From Daucus carota subsp. sativus (Eukaryota > Streptophyta > Magnoliopsida > Apiales > Apiaceae), in contig NC_030386.2 of NCBI RefSeq assembly GCF_001625215.2, positions 36,831,296-36,895,295 of the forward strand: DNA of 64,000 bases. Reading direction: 5' to 3'. The notes below the pieces were generated by a model that was not told where the DNA came from, did not search any database, and was given only the letters and a program-made list of their open reading frames with translations. Shown piece by piece: positions 34,630 to 49,300 of the stretch; within the stretch, counting starts at the first letter, position 1; each line of letters begins with the position of its first letter. The position numbers and the translations under genes were made by a program.

Positions 34630-37600
34630 GGAAACGTTATGCAAACAGTGCATGTAGAATTGTGCATTCATGGACAAAATGCAGCTGCATTATGTGAAAA
34701 TGACTTATCCAGTCAACACACAACTGGGAATAAGCCAAATATTATTATTTTAATGGAAACATCTAACTTGTTTCATAACCTCATCATCTGTTCTCCTCAC
34801 AAACACACGCACTAAATTAGTTAGAAATTAATTTTTGTCAAAGAAAAAAAAAAAGACTAATTATAGTTGTTAGGAAAAAATTCCTATTATTTTTGGGATT
34901 TATGTTGGAAAAAACGTGAAAAAAATAGAAATCTCAACAAAAAATAAGCTGGGTAGTGATAAATATAGGCTTGGATCCAGCTAGCACATGTCCTAATTAT
35001 ATGGGTCAACAACGTATAGGAATTCTCATCTACTTGACCAAATCTTTTGAATTTTACTTTAAATTTAATACTAAATGTTTTTTGGTTGGCTATTTTAAGA
35101 TGTCATTTCCGTACAGCTCCGAAATATTTGAAATAATATTAAACAATTACAGTAAAATGTTGAATAAATAATGAGTGATAATTGATCTGTCATTTGTGAC
35201 GGCGTATTAGTCGTAGAGATGCGACAAAACCGCAGCCGTTTTGCATACATTGATACATATCTAGATTAATGGAATGTTTGTACGTTGTCTTCTTAAAACG
35301 AGTTAATTAGTTTATAATAATCGTGAAGAACATTATTTTATTCTTTTCTTCATATATATATGTAAATATAGTATCTATTTTTTATCTTGTGATATACGAT
35401 GGAATTTTTAATATTTACTTTTAATTTTTAACACATTTTAATTTTTAATTTCTGAAGAAAGTCCCAAAATATAGTAATAAAGTATAAAATAATAAAACAC
35501 AAGATACGGGTGTTCAAAATTTGAAATACACGGAATGGGACAGCTGACAGCTGTGTATAAAAGCAAGAAGATTAAGCAGAGAACTAGAAATAGAGATACA
35601 GCACAGCACGCCAGCCTTGATCGATACCTACCCGACAAAAAATACCGGCGTATATCTCGCTTTCAAAGAGACAGGTGAAAAAGCATCTCAAAACTTCTAA
35701 AATTTTCGGTAAAAAGGTTAAAACCCGATAAACGATGATCTCGATCCCTCTCATTTTTAAAAAAATTTTACTTGTTCACGTATATGAAATATAGATTTAT
35801 AATTTTTTAAAACAATCTATATTTGTATAAAAATTTAATATCTAAACTTTTATTCAAAAATATATATATATATATATAACGATTTGTCAAACAATCTTTA
35901 TAAGAGTATTACAATGCGTGCGAGTTTTCGTCCCGATGTAACCAACTGAGGGACACAGGAGTTCTACTTTCATCCATATTATTTTTATCATTTTTTATTT
36001 TTGACACTCATTTAAAATGCATATAAGATATAATTTCATAATTCATTTTAAAAAACTTTCTTAATAATTTGTGAAATTACATCTTAAAGAAGTATTAAAA
36101 TAATTACCAAGCTTATTTATTTTCTGAATATTAAACAATAATTAATAAACTTACCTATTATGTGTATCTAGTTACAATATATAGTTTACACGTGAAAAGA
36201 GTAGTTTGGATTTATTCAGAAATCGTAACGAATAACGGGAGATAATTAGTCACATTGATAAATAGGTTGTAAATAAGCTCATAAATATATAAATTAATAT
36301 TTATTTAATAAATTTGATACTTAATCAAAACACACCACACCAACGGTTAGTAAATAAGCTCATAAATATATAAATTAATATTTATTTAATAAACGTTTTC
36401 ACAATAAAGTTGCTTTGATAAAGTTCTGATTGGTAGTGTTTGGTAGTTAAGTTCTGATTAAATTTACTAATCAAAGCTAAGGTTAATCTACGTAAAAAGA
36501 GATGTTCCCCATAAAAATGTTTAATGAGACCAGAAGAACGTTGCAGCATAACACCCACCGAAAGCTTGGAGACGTACATATAGAAATTTGTGGGTGAAAA
36601 TTTTTGGCTTTGACACGTTTACGGATGAATGAATGGACGTCAATTTTGTGTCTGTGGAGTCGGAATAAAATTCTTTTACAAAATTTAATTTGTCGACTTG
36701 CGACGTAACATCAAAGCATGGGATGAGAATGGAGGGACATCTAAAAAAACAGGACACACGCGGTACGAATCTGATTTCGTGCATTTGTGTGTATATATTC
36801 GTATGCATTGCAATGTCAGTCTCAAAAATGTCGTTGGCGACAGGATTTATATTTCCAGATCAAGGTTACGAGACCATCGAAAACAATTGTTTTATTTTAT
36901 AAATTTAATAAGTTTAGTTTCTAAACTCTATCTCAGTCTATCTATAACATGCGCTATTTTTATTTATTGTACTTGCTTACTTAAATTAATACAATATAAA
37001 AATTATAAAATAAATAAATTAATTATTTCACGAGAAACTAATCAATATTTTTGTTATTTAACGAAAATAGTCAATATTTTGACGATTAAAAAGATTCAAA
37101 ATTAATCAAGAGATATGAGTGAGTACATACAATTAAAATTGCATTTAAATTGATACAAATTCGAAATGATAATAAGAAATTCGACTGAGGAGATGTGATT
37201 GAAATTGCATATACGATTGAAATTAAATATCATATACAATTATTGAACAAACATGTATATGCCTTTTTACATATATGTATGGAGAAGTAACAGAATTTTA
37301 TGATAATTCTACTGTAATATATTTCTCGCTGGTTGTATATGTTTCTACAGATGACATGCCTAGCTGCTTAAGCTTTTATCCGCAATTTCGCCTCATCCAG
37401 AATATTAAATTTCACAAGGTCTAGATTTTTCATGATGCATGTCCAAATTCTCCAAAATATATATTTCATATCCGTCTTTATTAGCAACATCTCAATTTAA
37501 GTTTTGATCGGCCGAAAATTTCATTTGTGTTTGGATCTTCTAAAAAAATTCCGCCTCCATCCCCAAATACAACATAGGTCTAGCGTATCTCTTACATCGT

Positions 37601-39642
37601 GAAAATTGATTAGCAAACTTCAAAAAAGAAAAAAAAAATAAAAAAAAAAATTGATTAGCATGCATATATACCACCGTAACGAATCCTCACTTGATTTCAT
37701 ATCGCTGTTGTACCATTCATGGATGGGGTGGACCACTTGGATCCATGATCATGACATACTTCAAATTTCAAAGTCGTAAGCAATTGTCTTTTCAAGTTGG
37801 AGATGAAATGATTCACCAAAGAAGATTATAAAAAATAAAATCAAAAGCTTCAAAATTAGGTACCAAGTGTGAGAGTGGACGTGACTAGATTTGCAACCTT
37901 GTGTGACCGTGAGTTAGATAAAGGGAAACAAGTGACAACCTAATTTTTATCGACCTTTTTATTGTTCATTCTGGTTTTCTGCGCACTACGTCGTGCACAC
38001 TTTGGAAGTCCTTTTTTTTATCAGAAAATTTACCAATTTACGTCACATGACCTAACTTCCTCGTAAAATAATAATAATAAATAAAAAGTAATAAAAGATA
38101 TCATGTTGGTCGAGAGAAAAGTAGATTTTGGAGATTCCTAGGAAGATATCAGTGGCAGTGCTAACGTGAATATCCATTCCAGTCTTCTTTTTGTCCCAAA
38201 GGATGAGGATGATGATGTCTAAAAGATTTGCCATTTGGGATAGAAATGTATTACGTAAAAATAAATTAAAGATACTAATTCTCAAAATTGGTATATTCTT
38301 CCGATAAATGCTCAATCAGAGTATTTCGAAATTTAAGATAGAAATCTTTATCTTTTGAATTTTCTTTAACGGTTAAAAAATTATTGAAATTGTTCATTTT
38401 CATCATTCGAAACCATCTCAACTTCTGAATCTAGGAATTTTATTTTATAATTAATCATCATTTTAATTGTATTATAATCTTAATTAATTTGTCTTAATAA
38501 TATTAACAAAAAATAATAAAAATATAACAACATTTTAATATTAAAAAGATTGTGAAATTAGTAATTCAAATTTGGAATAATATTATTAACCGTTGGAGTG
38601 GTTTCGGAAAAAATAAATCAAATTTAAATTCGTGAATCAGATTGAAATTCAGTGTGAGGGTGAAACATGCTACTATATTATTTGATGCTGGACTGTGATT
38701 CCGTGACTGGACTATTTGACTTAAGTCTCTTTTCCTAAACATATTTGGGCCGAGTCTTTTCAGCCTGATCCTTTCTGCGAAATTTCTTGGACGAGGCTGA
38801 AGCCGAACTTTTTGAGTTTTCATGTATTAAACCTGGCGACGCCATCATGAGATGAGCAATTTTTTTTTTTTTTGGGTCCGTTTCTTATTTTTTTCTCATA
38901 CGTGACATTGATATGACTCATTAATATTTAATTTAATAAAATAAGTAAAGTAAATAGAAGTAGTAAGGTTAGTTAATTTTAATATTTTAAAATTTTAGTA
39001 TATTTAGCAAGCCTGGAAAAGTAGAGAATTAAGAGGCGGATGATTGGCGAGAATGAGAATTGGAAATAGGAACAAGAGGAATGATAAGAGGATATAAGAA
39101 ATCTAAAGAGTGTGGATAGAATGATTTATCTTAATAAAATTTTCATCACATAAAAATTTTGCCAATCCATATATGATGTATGGATATGAGATTTTGATTT
39201 TCATCAACCATGAATCAAACAACTCCCAGAAAACGTAAAAAAATTGGTCAGCACCAGGTAGTGGTTTCGATCTCATTTCCGACCCGACATGTTACAAGAG
39301 TACATTTAGCTGCATGCATGTCTATAGTTCTGCAGTTAAGGTAAAGTAAGAAGTCAACAGAGCAATCCTCTGACATATAATTCACACAAACACAATCAGT
39401 CTATATTTAGATATCAGATACATGGGAAACAATGGATTCATGCTCTCCAAAAAAATAGTGAAAACCAATTAACAGATCTTCTCAGCCTGTCCGTCTCGTT
39501 CGGCACCAATCCACATTTCTCTCGCTCTCCAATACAAACCCCATTCTTCACCTTTCCTTTTAGTTTCAAATCTTAAGTATTTGTTTTTTCATAAACAAAT
39601 TATGGAATCAAGAAAGTGACAAAAAAATCACACTTGCAAGAT
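34630..39642. other. 5-kb gene-free region between SLAH and AAA-ATPase genes
   Basis: AT-rich DNA with only short unsupported frames on both strands. Visible details are an 81-bp-spaced direct repeat at 36270-36392 and several poly(A/T) tracts. The right end should contain the AAA-ATPase promoter. No transposon ends were convincing. Confidence 0.5.
36270..36392. repeat. Direct repeat, 81-bp spacing
   Basis: A 42-bp AT-rich segment beginning TAAATAAGCTCATAAATATA occurs at 36270 and again at 36351. Confidence 0.85.
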
Positions 39643-42600
39643 ATGGAGCAGAAGCATCTACTTATATCAGCATTAAGCGTAGGGGTGGGGGTAGGGCTTG
39701 GCTTGGCCTCAGGACCAGCTGTTAGTAAATTGACCGGAGCTAATGCGCCGCTCCCTGGAGCTACCGCTGATCAGATTGAGCACGAGCTTTCTCGGTTAGT
39801 TCAAGATGGCAAAGAAAGCAATGTCACCTTTGAGGACTTTCCTTATTATCTCAGGTTGTACTTCGAAACTTCAGATTTATTTTATTTTATTTTTTCGGTA
39901 TTCACCTTTTGTAAATAATAATCTGTTGAGTTTAACTTATGCAATCCTCCTTGCAACCTTTTGGCGAAACAAGTTTTGTTTGTTTTGCTTATTAGAGATT
40001 TATACAACTCTAGATGAATATATGTGAATGTCATCAGGAAAATGTTAGGTACCCAAAAAGTGTTTCTGGTTTTTTCCCAAATCTAGTTGGCAACGTATAA
40101 TTGGTTCCATTCACACTATTCAATTAAAATTAGCTATCTCTCTCCCATGTCATTTGGGGAAAAAAAATTGGGAACATAATTTAGGGTACGTAGCATTACT
40201 CATGTCATTATTAGGCGTGTTTGGAAAATAGCTTGTAGGTTCTTGTAGTTGAAAATAACTTTGGATTTCTTGTCTTCATCATGTTGCAGTGTTGCACAAT
40301 GCGATTGTCTCTGAAATTCATAACGTAATTGAAAATATATAGTTTTGATCTAGATGAAAACAATGTTCACAATTGTCTTTTGCTTTTATAGGATTATTAG
40401 TCTTGTCAGGGATTTCCAGGTTTCTTGATGCAAAATGTTCTTGTTGTATATGAATAAACTTCTAATTTCGTTTTGTTGATGGAATTGACAGTGAGCGGAC
40501 ACGAATGTTGCTAACAAGTGCAGCGTATGTTCATCTCAAACACCTGGATGTTTCTAGGCACACCAGAAATCTCTCCCCTGCAAGCAGGGCCATATTGCTG
40601 ACAGGGACTGCTGGTATAATTATGCTATATGATTCTGTATTTAATTGTTACAGATTAATCGAATTTCTGCCTGATTTGGTTTTATTGCTTGTTTATGTCT
40701 TCTGTTCTAGAACTTTACCAGCAAATGCTTGCAAAAGCCCTGTCACATTATTTTGAAGCGAAGTTGCTGTTGTTAGATGTGCCCGACTTCTCTATGAAGG
40801 TCTATACAATAGCTAATATTTCTTCAGTTTAGTTCATTGATATATGATTACTCTAATTCGTTGAACTGGGTCAATCTACAGATGCAAAGCAAGTATGGTA
40901 CTTCTAGGAAAGAAGGTGTAAGTAATATTCCCCTTTCCGCATTTACTTTTCTGCATTCAGTTTAAACATTTTATCAGCCAAAATGAATTAATCTCTGTTG
41001 TAGAGTGGATAAATCATCTGTACATGCACACTAGCTAATTAGTTGCTTTTATTCGTTGATGTTGCATTCCACCTACAAAATAAAAGTTGAAGTGGATACA
41101 TATGAATCATATTATGCTCTCTGCAGCCTTTAAAAAGATCCATCTCAGATATGGCTTTGGAACAGATGTCCGGCTTGTTTGGTTCCTGGTCAAAAACACC
41201 ACAGAGGGAAGGTACCCTATCTAACCTTTTTTCTGAATTTAATATAATATATATTCCGGTGTTCTATAGACTAAAGGTTCTCTCAAGTATAAATTTGATA
41301 ACAATAGATAGATAATCCATTGGCTAAGAAATTGGTTTCTGTTTCTGATGTTACATTATTCTGTTAATAGTAGTTCATCATACTGCTGGATAATGTGCTG
41401 CAGAAATTGAAAATTACATTCTATTATGTGAATCATTGCAATTGTCAAGTCTGTAATATAATTTGACTCTTTCGCCAGGGAACTCATTTGGTTCAGAAAC
41501 TTAATTTCAGTTTCACTATTTTGTCCTTCCACTAAAAACTTTTCCAGACAACCTTTTTGTAAAGTCTTCACTAAATTCTGCTGCAGGAACACTGAGTAGG
41601 CAAAGCAGTAACCTGGAAGCTAAACTGCGGTATGGTAAACCAGTCTCTTTTTACTTGTTGAACCATTGACATTCAGCTATTGAAACTTAGGTCCTATAAA
41701 TTTCCAGGAGTATGGAAGGTGGCAGTCAAGCTCCTCCAAGACATCGTAGGAATGCCTCTGGATCTTCGGATCTGAGTAGCTTTAGTACCCAGTCTTCTGT
41801 AAATCCAGGTAGTTGTGCAGAGCTTTATTTTGACACATTTTATAAGTGGAACATCAGAAACTTATATAAATACCTACTAGTTATATATTTGTTATTGATG
41901 CAAAAAGGCCATATCATGATAGACCTAAATAATTCAGTTTTTCTTAAGAGAATATTATGTACTGTTTCTTGAAAGTTATCTGCTTTTAGGTGCTTCAAAG
42001 CGCATCAGCACCTTGTCCTTTGACGAAAAAGTTTTCTTGCAGTCTCTTTACAAGGTACATATCAGTTATGTTGATTATTGATTGCTATGATCAACTTATG
42101 ATTTTATCTATTGACTTTATGTTTAATTTTGGACTTTTACGTGTTATTACAATTTTAGCATAAAAGTATCTCTCTGAATTGCTGACAAACAATTTCTCGA
42201 CTATACCACAGGTTTTAATATCTGTCTCTCAAAATAGAGCTGTGATACTGTATATCAGGGATGTCGAGAAGCTTCTTCTCCAAACTCCGAGGCTATACAA
42301 CTTGTTTGATACAATGTTGAAGAAGTTATCTGGACCAGTCTTACTACTTGGTTCTAAGATGCTGGAATCAGATGATGATTGCAGTGAAGTTGATGAACGA
42401 CTCACTTATTTGTTCCCTTACACCATTGATATAAAGCCACCTGAAGATGAGAATCGCCTAGTAAGCTGGAAAACACAATTAGAAGAAGACATGAAAACAG
42501 TTCAGTCTCAAGATAACAAAAATCATATTGCAGAGGTTCTTGCCGCAAATGATCTTGAATGTGATGACCTAAATACAATCTGCCATGCAGATGCAATGGT

Positions 42601-44940
42601 TCTCAGTAACTACATTGAAGAAATTGTGGTGTCAGCAATATCTTACCATTTAATGAGTAATAAAGAACCAGACTACCGAAATGGAAGGCTCCTTATATCG
42701 TCGCAGAGGTAGATAACAATTTTTCTGTTGGCGGACACTTGAATTTTTTTATTTATTTTTGTTCATCCTACTAATTCATATACTTACCCTTTCTTCCCTG
42801 GCAAAGTTTGTCGCACGGATTGAGTTTCTTCCAGGAGGGAAAAATCAGTGCCAAAGATAATGTCAAGTTGGAGACAAAGTCTGAAGCTAATAAGGTGCCA
42901 ATTCTTTTTTTGCTTTAGATTTCCTTTGTGCACAATCTTAGTTTATACCGAATTATTAAGTAGACTGAGTCACTCATGCTCATTTGTTCTCTCAATCTTA
43001 GAGACTTTTAGTGGAAGAAATTCTAGGGTCTATGCCTCCTGAATCAAAGCCTGAGATTCCAACAATCGAAAGTAAAACTGAGGTAGACAAATCAAATCCT
43101 GCAGCAAAGAAAGAGAGTGAAAATCCTGCTCCACCAAAGATGGTAAGACATATAAACTGGTTTCCTAAATTAGTTAGTTGGATGACTCGTTGATACTTTA
43201 CTTCTCTAGAACTATCCTTCGCACTTCACTACGAGAACACCATTGCAGAAACATAAAAGTAAATGGTTTTTCAGTTAAAGCCATTGTTTGTCAAACTCTA
43301 AACATGTCATGTGTGCTACCAGGAAGTTCCTGACAATGAATTTGAAAAGCGTATAAGGCCAGAGGTGATTCCAGCAAATGAAATTGGGGTCACATTTGAT
43401 GATGTTGGTTCGTTGGATGAAACTAAAGAATCGTTGCAGGAGTTGGTTATGCTTCCTCTTAGAAGACCAGACCTATTCAATGGTGGGCTCCTCAAGCCTT
43501 GTCGAGGCATTCTACTCTTCGGACCTCCTGGTACTGGAAAAACTATGATGGCAAAAGCCATTGCCAGGGAAGCTGGAGCAAGTTTTATCAATGTTTCAAT
43601 GTCAACCATCACCTCAAAATGGTTTGGGGAAGATGAAAAGAATGTCAGAGCTCTGTTTACACTAGCAGCAAAAGTCTCACCTACTATTATATTTGTGGAT
43701 GAAGTTGATAGCATGCTAGGGCAGCGAACAAGAGTTGGTGAGCATGAGGCTATGCGGAAAATTAAAAATGAATTCATGACACACTGGGATGGGCTCCTGT
43801 CCAAATCTGGCGAGCGCATTCTTGTTCTTGCTGCTACAAACAGGCCATTTGACCTTGATGAAGCAATTATTAGGCGGTTTGAGCGAAGGTATGTGTCGTG
43901 ATACTACCACCGTGGTAATGTCCGCTATCTAGAAAATAATGCCTTACGATCAAGTAAATATCTGGATATTTGGACTTTGCAACTGCAATTTTCTTGCCGC
44001 TTACCATACATTTTCTTTGTTATTTTTCTTGTGAACAGAATCATGGTTGGTCTGCCATCTGCAGAGAGCAGAGAAAAGATACTGAGAACACTTTTGTCGA
44101 AAGAAAAGGTGGATGAACTTGACTTTAAGGAGCTTGCAACTATGACAGAAGGATACAGTGGAAGTGATCTTAAGGTTTGTGTTCTGTGACATTATAACTG
44201 AGCTGGATTTTTTACAATTCATATACGAGACCTAGTATTAACTATCAAAAACAGAATTTTTGTTCAACAGCCGCTTATAGACCCGTGAGGGAGCTGATAA
44301 AGCAAGAGAGGGAGAAGGATATGGTAAAGTTTATTAATCTGAGCTCTTGACATTCTCTCTTTTATCTTCTCTGGTTTCGCTTTTCTTCTTGATCCTTACT
44401 AATTGTCACAAAATCAATTGCATCTATAGGAAAGGAAGCGGAGAGCAGAAGGAAAGAATTCGGAGCATGATGCTTCAGAGAAAAAGGAAGAAACTGAAAG
44501 AGTAATCACTCTGAGGCCTTTGAACATGGAAGACATGAAACAAGCAAAGAAACAGGTAATTAAAAAGGTTCAGTTATTCACAGGAAAATCAACTAGACAA
44601 TATTACTTAAAAATCAAAAATCTTGTCTTGTTAAGAAATTGTATGTTTAAATATTATTACAATACTTCTTTAATTCAAATTTTTCATGTCAGTAATTAAT
44701 AAAAGATATAAATATATCTATACAGATGATCCACTTAAGCTCAGTCACTTAGCGCAGACGTGCAGTAGAACAGTACTTGTCGTTTAATGCCTTCTATTCA
44801 ATTTAAGCTTATCGCAATTTTTACAGGTTGCTGCCAGTTATTCTTCCGGGGGAGCATCAATGGGTGAGCTGGAGCAGTGGAATAATTTGTACGGAGAGGG
44901 AGGTTCGAGGAAGACGGAACAACTAAGTTACTTCCTTTAA
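39643..44940 (+). CDS. AAA-ATPase, plant SKD/MSP1-like P-loop protein (829 aa, 16 exons)
   Basis: Exons: 39643-39854, 40492-40613, 40711-40799, 40882-40917, 41127-41211, 41587-41629, 41708-41808, 41990-42054, 42212-42708, 42807-42894, 43002-43142, 43323-43888, 44039-44174, 44255-44323, 44430-44555, 44827-44940; all join in frame. The protein starts MEQKHLLISALSVGVGVGLG, a Gly-rich hydrophobic N-terminus that may be a membrane anchor. One AAA domain lies near residues 525-700: Walker A GPPGTGKT (43521-43544), Walker B IIFVDEVD, sensor AATNRPFDLD and arginine-finger region RRFERR. AAA proteins of this group are ATP-driven remodelling or extraction machines; the plant members are poorly studied, and mitochondrial or peroxisomal outer-membrane roles are only suggested by the MSP1-like domain. 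Nearly colinear with the protein I recall as Arabidopsis AT5G52882. It ends EQLSYFL. A MITE sits in intron 1. Confidence 0.94.
40037..40201. mobile_element. Mutator-like MITE in AAA-ATPase intron 1
   Basis: Flanked by ATGTCATCA (40028-40036) and ATGTCATTA (40202-40210), a 9-bp duplication with one mismatch. Inverted ends share AATG[TC]TA[GC]GTACCC and TTCCCAAAT. Same family as the 55-kb element. Confidence 0.75.
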
Positions 44941-46344
44941 AGTGTTAACAGTGTCATGAATGCAGAAAATCTGAATGCTCTGCAGGGAATTTGAGCTCTT
45001 GTGGAAGCTCCACTGTGCAGGTGCTACTGACATGCATGTCATAAAAAAAATTATAGGGTATATGTATGAGGTGCTAGAAAGATGTAAAAAGATTTAATAT
45101 CAAAGTAGTGTACAAATTATATGCCAATTAATATCAAAGTAGTGTACAAATTATATGCCAATGTTTTGTGTAGAACCATCCGATGATAGCTTGATATGTT
45201 ACTGACTGTTGTATACAGATGTTGTTTACTTTTAGTGTCATTGTAAATTGTAAAATTTTCTGATATTTAGCTACTACAAGGCCTGCTAATGTTCAGCTAA
45301 CAGATGTATTAATCAGCAATCCACATTTACAAATTGTTTGTATATGCAAAAATCTGATACTTCACACCAGATTATACAACTTAAAATAAAACGACACCAG
45401 TTATACAAAAAAAAAACTTTTTTTTTTCCTTGTTCTAGTTAGAGTCAATAAAAAGAACTTTGATTTGTCATTTTCAGCTGCTGAAATGTAATTTTGACTG
45501 ATTTTATTGTGCACAGAGTTTATTTGTGGTCGCAAACTTGCCTAGGTAAAAATGGATTGGGTGATTCCATGAATGAATATATTTATAAATTAAAATAATC
45601 TTCATTAATTTATTGATTAAATTATTTAATATTACAATCTAAATTAATAAAATCTAATTTTTTTTTCTTTTATTTGTTTTATAGATAGGTTTTAATGTAA
45701 ATTGGTGCTTAAAATATTATATAAATGTAGAAAATTAGTATAAAATAATTTAATTTATAATATATTATCAAATATCAAATATAATATTATAATTCCGTAG
45801 ATTATTGGGTAATTTCAAAAAGCGTGAAAAACACTAAAAAGAATTTATAAATTAATAAAATTCAAAAAAAATCATGTACATCCGAATATCATTAAATTTT
45901 AGTGATCTCAAATATAATTGGATTTTTTTAAGTATAATTTAAAATTCTGACAAAATATCGTTCAATTTTTTTCAATAATTCAAATCCCTAATTAAATTTC
46001 TTAAATTCTGATATAATTTTTCTTTGAAACGAGTTCTTGATACATTTATTAAAATCTAAATCAGTATCCCATTCATTTAATAATTTTTTTCAGAATTCTA
46101 ATCAAATATACCTATGCGAATATTTACATTATATTATTTTGTAAAAGTGTAACGAATAAAATAATACTTAATTTTCCTTAAAAAAAAAAAATACTTAATT
46201 TATTGATCCCGGTTTCATGAATCAGCAGCGCATCCACCTGCAATAATCACAAACCGTCACACACTCTTGTGTTCATCTCTTTGATCAACTCAATCACCTT
46301 CTTCTCCTCCTCCTCCTGTTAAGAACGAAAAAGGTAAAAAAAAA
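44941..46344. other. Spacer between the AAA-ATPase and F-box genes
   Basis: Presumed AAA-ATPase 3' UTR, a 34-bp tandem duplication at 45094-45161, then very AT-rich DNA. The last 80 bases are CT-rich (CTTCTCCTCCTCCTCCTG), as in many plant 5' UTRs. No extra gene is supported. Confidence 0.5.
45094..45161. repeat. 34-bp tandem duplication
   Basis: Two perfect copies of a unit beginning TTAATATCAAAGTAGTGTAC start at 45094 and 45128, about 150-220 bp past the AAA-ATPase stop and probably in its 3' UTR. Confidence 0.93.
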
Positions 46345-49300
46345 ATGAAAGTATCAGATAGATACAAAAGCTTGAAATTAAGAGAATCAATGGGCAAAAG
46401 CCACCAATACTCCGTGGCTTGTAAAGAACTTTCCTCAATTCTCAGGCTCGCTTACTCCAAGCTCCCCAAATCTGTTCAGCGTCTCCTCTTCGACGACGTC
46501 GTTTTCGCCTTTCGAACTCTCCCCCTGTAAGTATCCCACTCCCCCTTTTTAATTCAAAGCTTAATTATGCCGTTTTTGTGTAAAGTTTTGATTTTATTTT
46601 TTTTGTTCTTGATGTGGTTTAGTGATTTTACGATGTGGGTTTGCTTTATATTGATGCTTTAATTAGAATTGATGTCGTGATTTCGGAACTTGCTGAGATG
46701 ATTATTAGGTCTAAACTAGTGAGTTTTGCTCATCAGTGTAGGCTTGGTTCCTCTAGATTGACAAGGAATTAAAGATACATAATCAAAGTTACTGCAAAAT
46801 ATTACTGATTGAAGACGGAATGAACTTCACGACTCTATAATCAACTTAATTTTGCTTCAGATTGATTCACTTACAAAATTTAAGAAAGTGTGATTGAGAG
46901 TAGAAGAAACAACTACAGTTTAAAGTATTTTGTGCTTGTCGATATATAAGATCTTCTCCGTGATTCCTTTTTACTAGTATATATGTGTGATGCCACGGGG
47001 CCTTAATAGAGACAACCTCTCTTTGTATGAGAAGGCTAAGCACATAAAATTTGTGAATATCATACACTCCCCATTCCCTACTTACGAGTAACGAGTGGGA
47101 TATAAGGTGTTTGGTTTATTATATAAATTTTTTAGACAGCGGGCAGAGTGGGATTTGTTGTGGAATATTTTGCAGTTTTGGTCCAAACATTTTTTTCTGA
47201 AGCCAAAAACGGCACAGGAAACAAAATGTAACATCTTTTAATGTTATTCCTTTCAGAATGGAGGCATCATCTGCCGTTGAAGCAGCTAATCTTCTCCTTC
47301 AGGCTGCAGATTCGGTATTGCCAAAGCAAAAAAAGGGTATGGCTGCAAAGGAGTTTAAGCTTGCGATGGTGGCTCACAAGAGGCGATGGAAAGGGATGCA
47401 GCAAGGAGAAGGTTCTCTTTTTCATTATCAAGTTTGTTGTGAAGTATAATGCATTTTTTGTGGCTGAAACTAACACATATTCATCTTGGTATCTCTGCTC
47501 TCTAATTTTCTCAAAGTAACTCTTTTTCCAGATAGTCACTACCATTACTGGAGTGTAGTAGTGTAAAATCCTAGAATAATTATCAAATATATAGCTCATC
47601 CTACATACTAATACATATAAATAGATGCATACTTAAAAATGGTTTCATAATTATTCCAACTTGAGACTTTATGAATTCTAATATGTAGAATAGTATCTCC
47701 ATTTTTTTCCGCTTAGACAGAAAAATTAAACAATTTCGGGTTCAAATTTTAGTAATTTTTGAATAAACCCAAGTCACTCTGTCAGTTGTTAAAGTTTCGA
47801 AACCCGGGTTTCTTCATATTTTGATTCTGAATCGTCTCCAACAGACTAGCTAGATGAATATGTAGGTGATATTGAATGAATTAGGGATGAAGAATACAGT
47901 AAGGAAAGAAGAATTAATGAAAATGACATGGGAAGGGATTGCGAAAATAAGGGACTTAGTTAATTAGAAGGTAGTGGAAGTTAGAAATAATGTTTGAAAT
48001 AAGAGATTATATAACAAGGTGGAAGTCGAGATAGGATCATAGGAATAATGACTAAAATCAGAGAAACAGATAGAATGTATGCCTCTATATTCGATTAATT
48101 TCTGTTAGTTAAGGGCAGCTGACAGTAGGCATTTTTTTCAAAATACTAATTTAAAAGTGGCCATCTTTATAGAGATAAATGAAACGTGGAACCAAACCGT
48201 GCAAAAGAGTGCATTTTTACTTAATTGTTTACTTCACTTATTTATTACAGAGGTAATTTGAAAGTGATTATCACGTTTTTATATCCAATAGAACACTAGA
48301 GCCATATTTGATAGACTGTTTTAAACTAGTAAATATACCGCTGGCTATTTGAACATCAACCTATTCCGTTTATTTTTGGAAACTTATAACCGTTGATTGG
48401 GTTCTCTATGCTTTTGGGTGTCATTTGTAGTTATCTTGAATAGAAAAGCTTAACATTGAAAACATAAAGTTGCCCTTGTTATTGGATACCAAATTGTTTG
48501 AATACAATTTATTTGTATTCAAGGTAGAGTAGGAGAAAATATTAAATATTTCATTTACAATTAATAAAAAAATAAGGATTTTTTTTTTTGCTTAATCTAT
48601 TATGTATGGTTCTATTTCAGGTATGGCCCAGCTTCCTGAGGATGTGCTTCTGCACATCTTTAGTTATTTAGATTTGCGATCTTTAGTTTCAGCTGCATCA
48701 GTCAGCAGGTATTTCCTTCTCTGCAACATTTGCTGTTTAACTCTGATTCATGGTTGCAGTATATTTTATAATCTATTGTCGCTGTTACCCATTTCTTTTT
48801 ATATAATGCATACTAACACCCACAGTAGTTTGAAAACAAAGCTCTGGTCACTTATATAACTAAAGCAGTAACAGAATTCTCAGGTGCCAGCATAACCCAC
48901 TTTAAATATTTTATTTGTAGATCGTGGAATGTGGCAGCAAGAGACAACAAATTATGGCAGTTGCAATATTCTATTTTCTTTGCTGATTCAGATAATCTTT
49001 ATGAGATCAAGATACTTCAAACAAAAACAAGACAGGCTGAGACGAAGCTTATATATGTACAGACTGATGTTACAAGAGCTGGCTTTAGTTGGAGAGAAGC
49101 ATTTAAAAAAGATTATAAAGGTAGGTTTTCTTCTGCTTCATAATTGAGTAAGTTCTTTCCATTCTTGGTTTGCAGCGTGTATATTAAAACCTTTACCCTC
49201 ACTTTAATTTGTCACATAACTATACCAGATAGACATGCAACTTTGTAACATGATATCACGCACATCGAGGCTCACTGTCTTCGCATAGCGCAAGGCAGGC

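Noticed and set aside
36698-37105. 135-codon plus-strand frame
   Set aside because: AT-driven low-complexity translation, no start context, no family resemblance.
38566-38823. 85-codon minus-strand frame with a basic N-terminus
   Set aside because: No recognised domain, no introns or conserved motif; likely chance.
43316-43819. 167-codon minus-strand frame
   Set aside because: Antisense to the AAA domain exon; no recognisable product.
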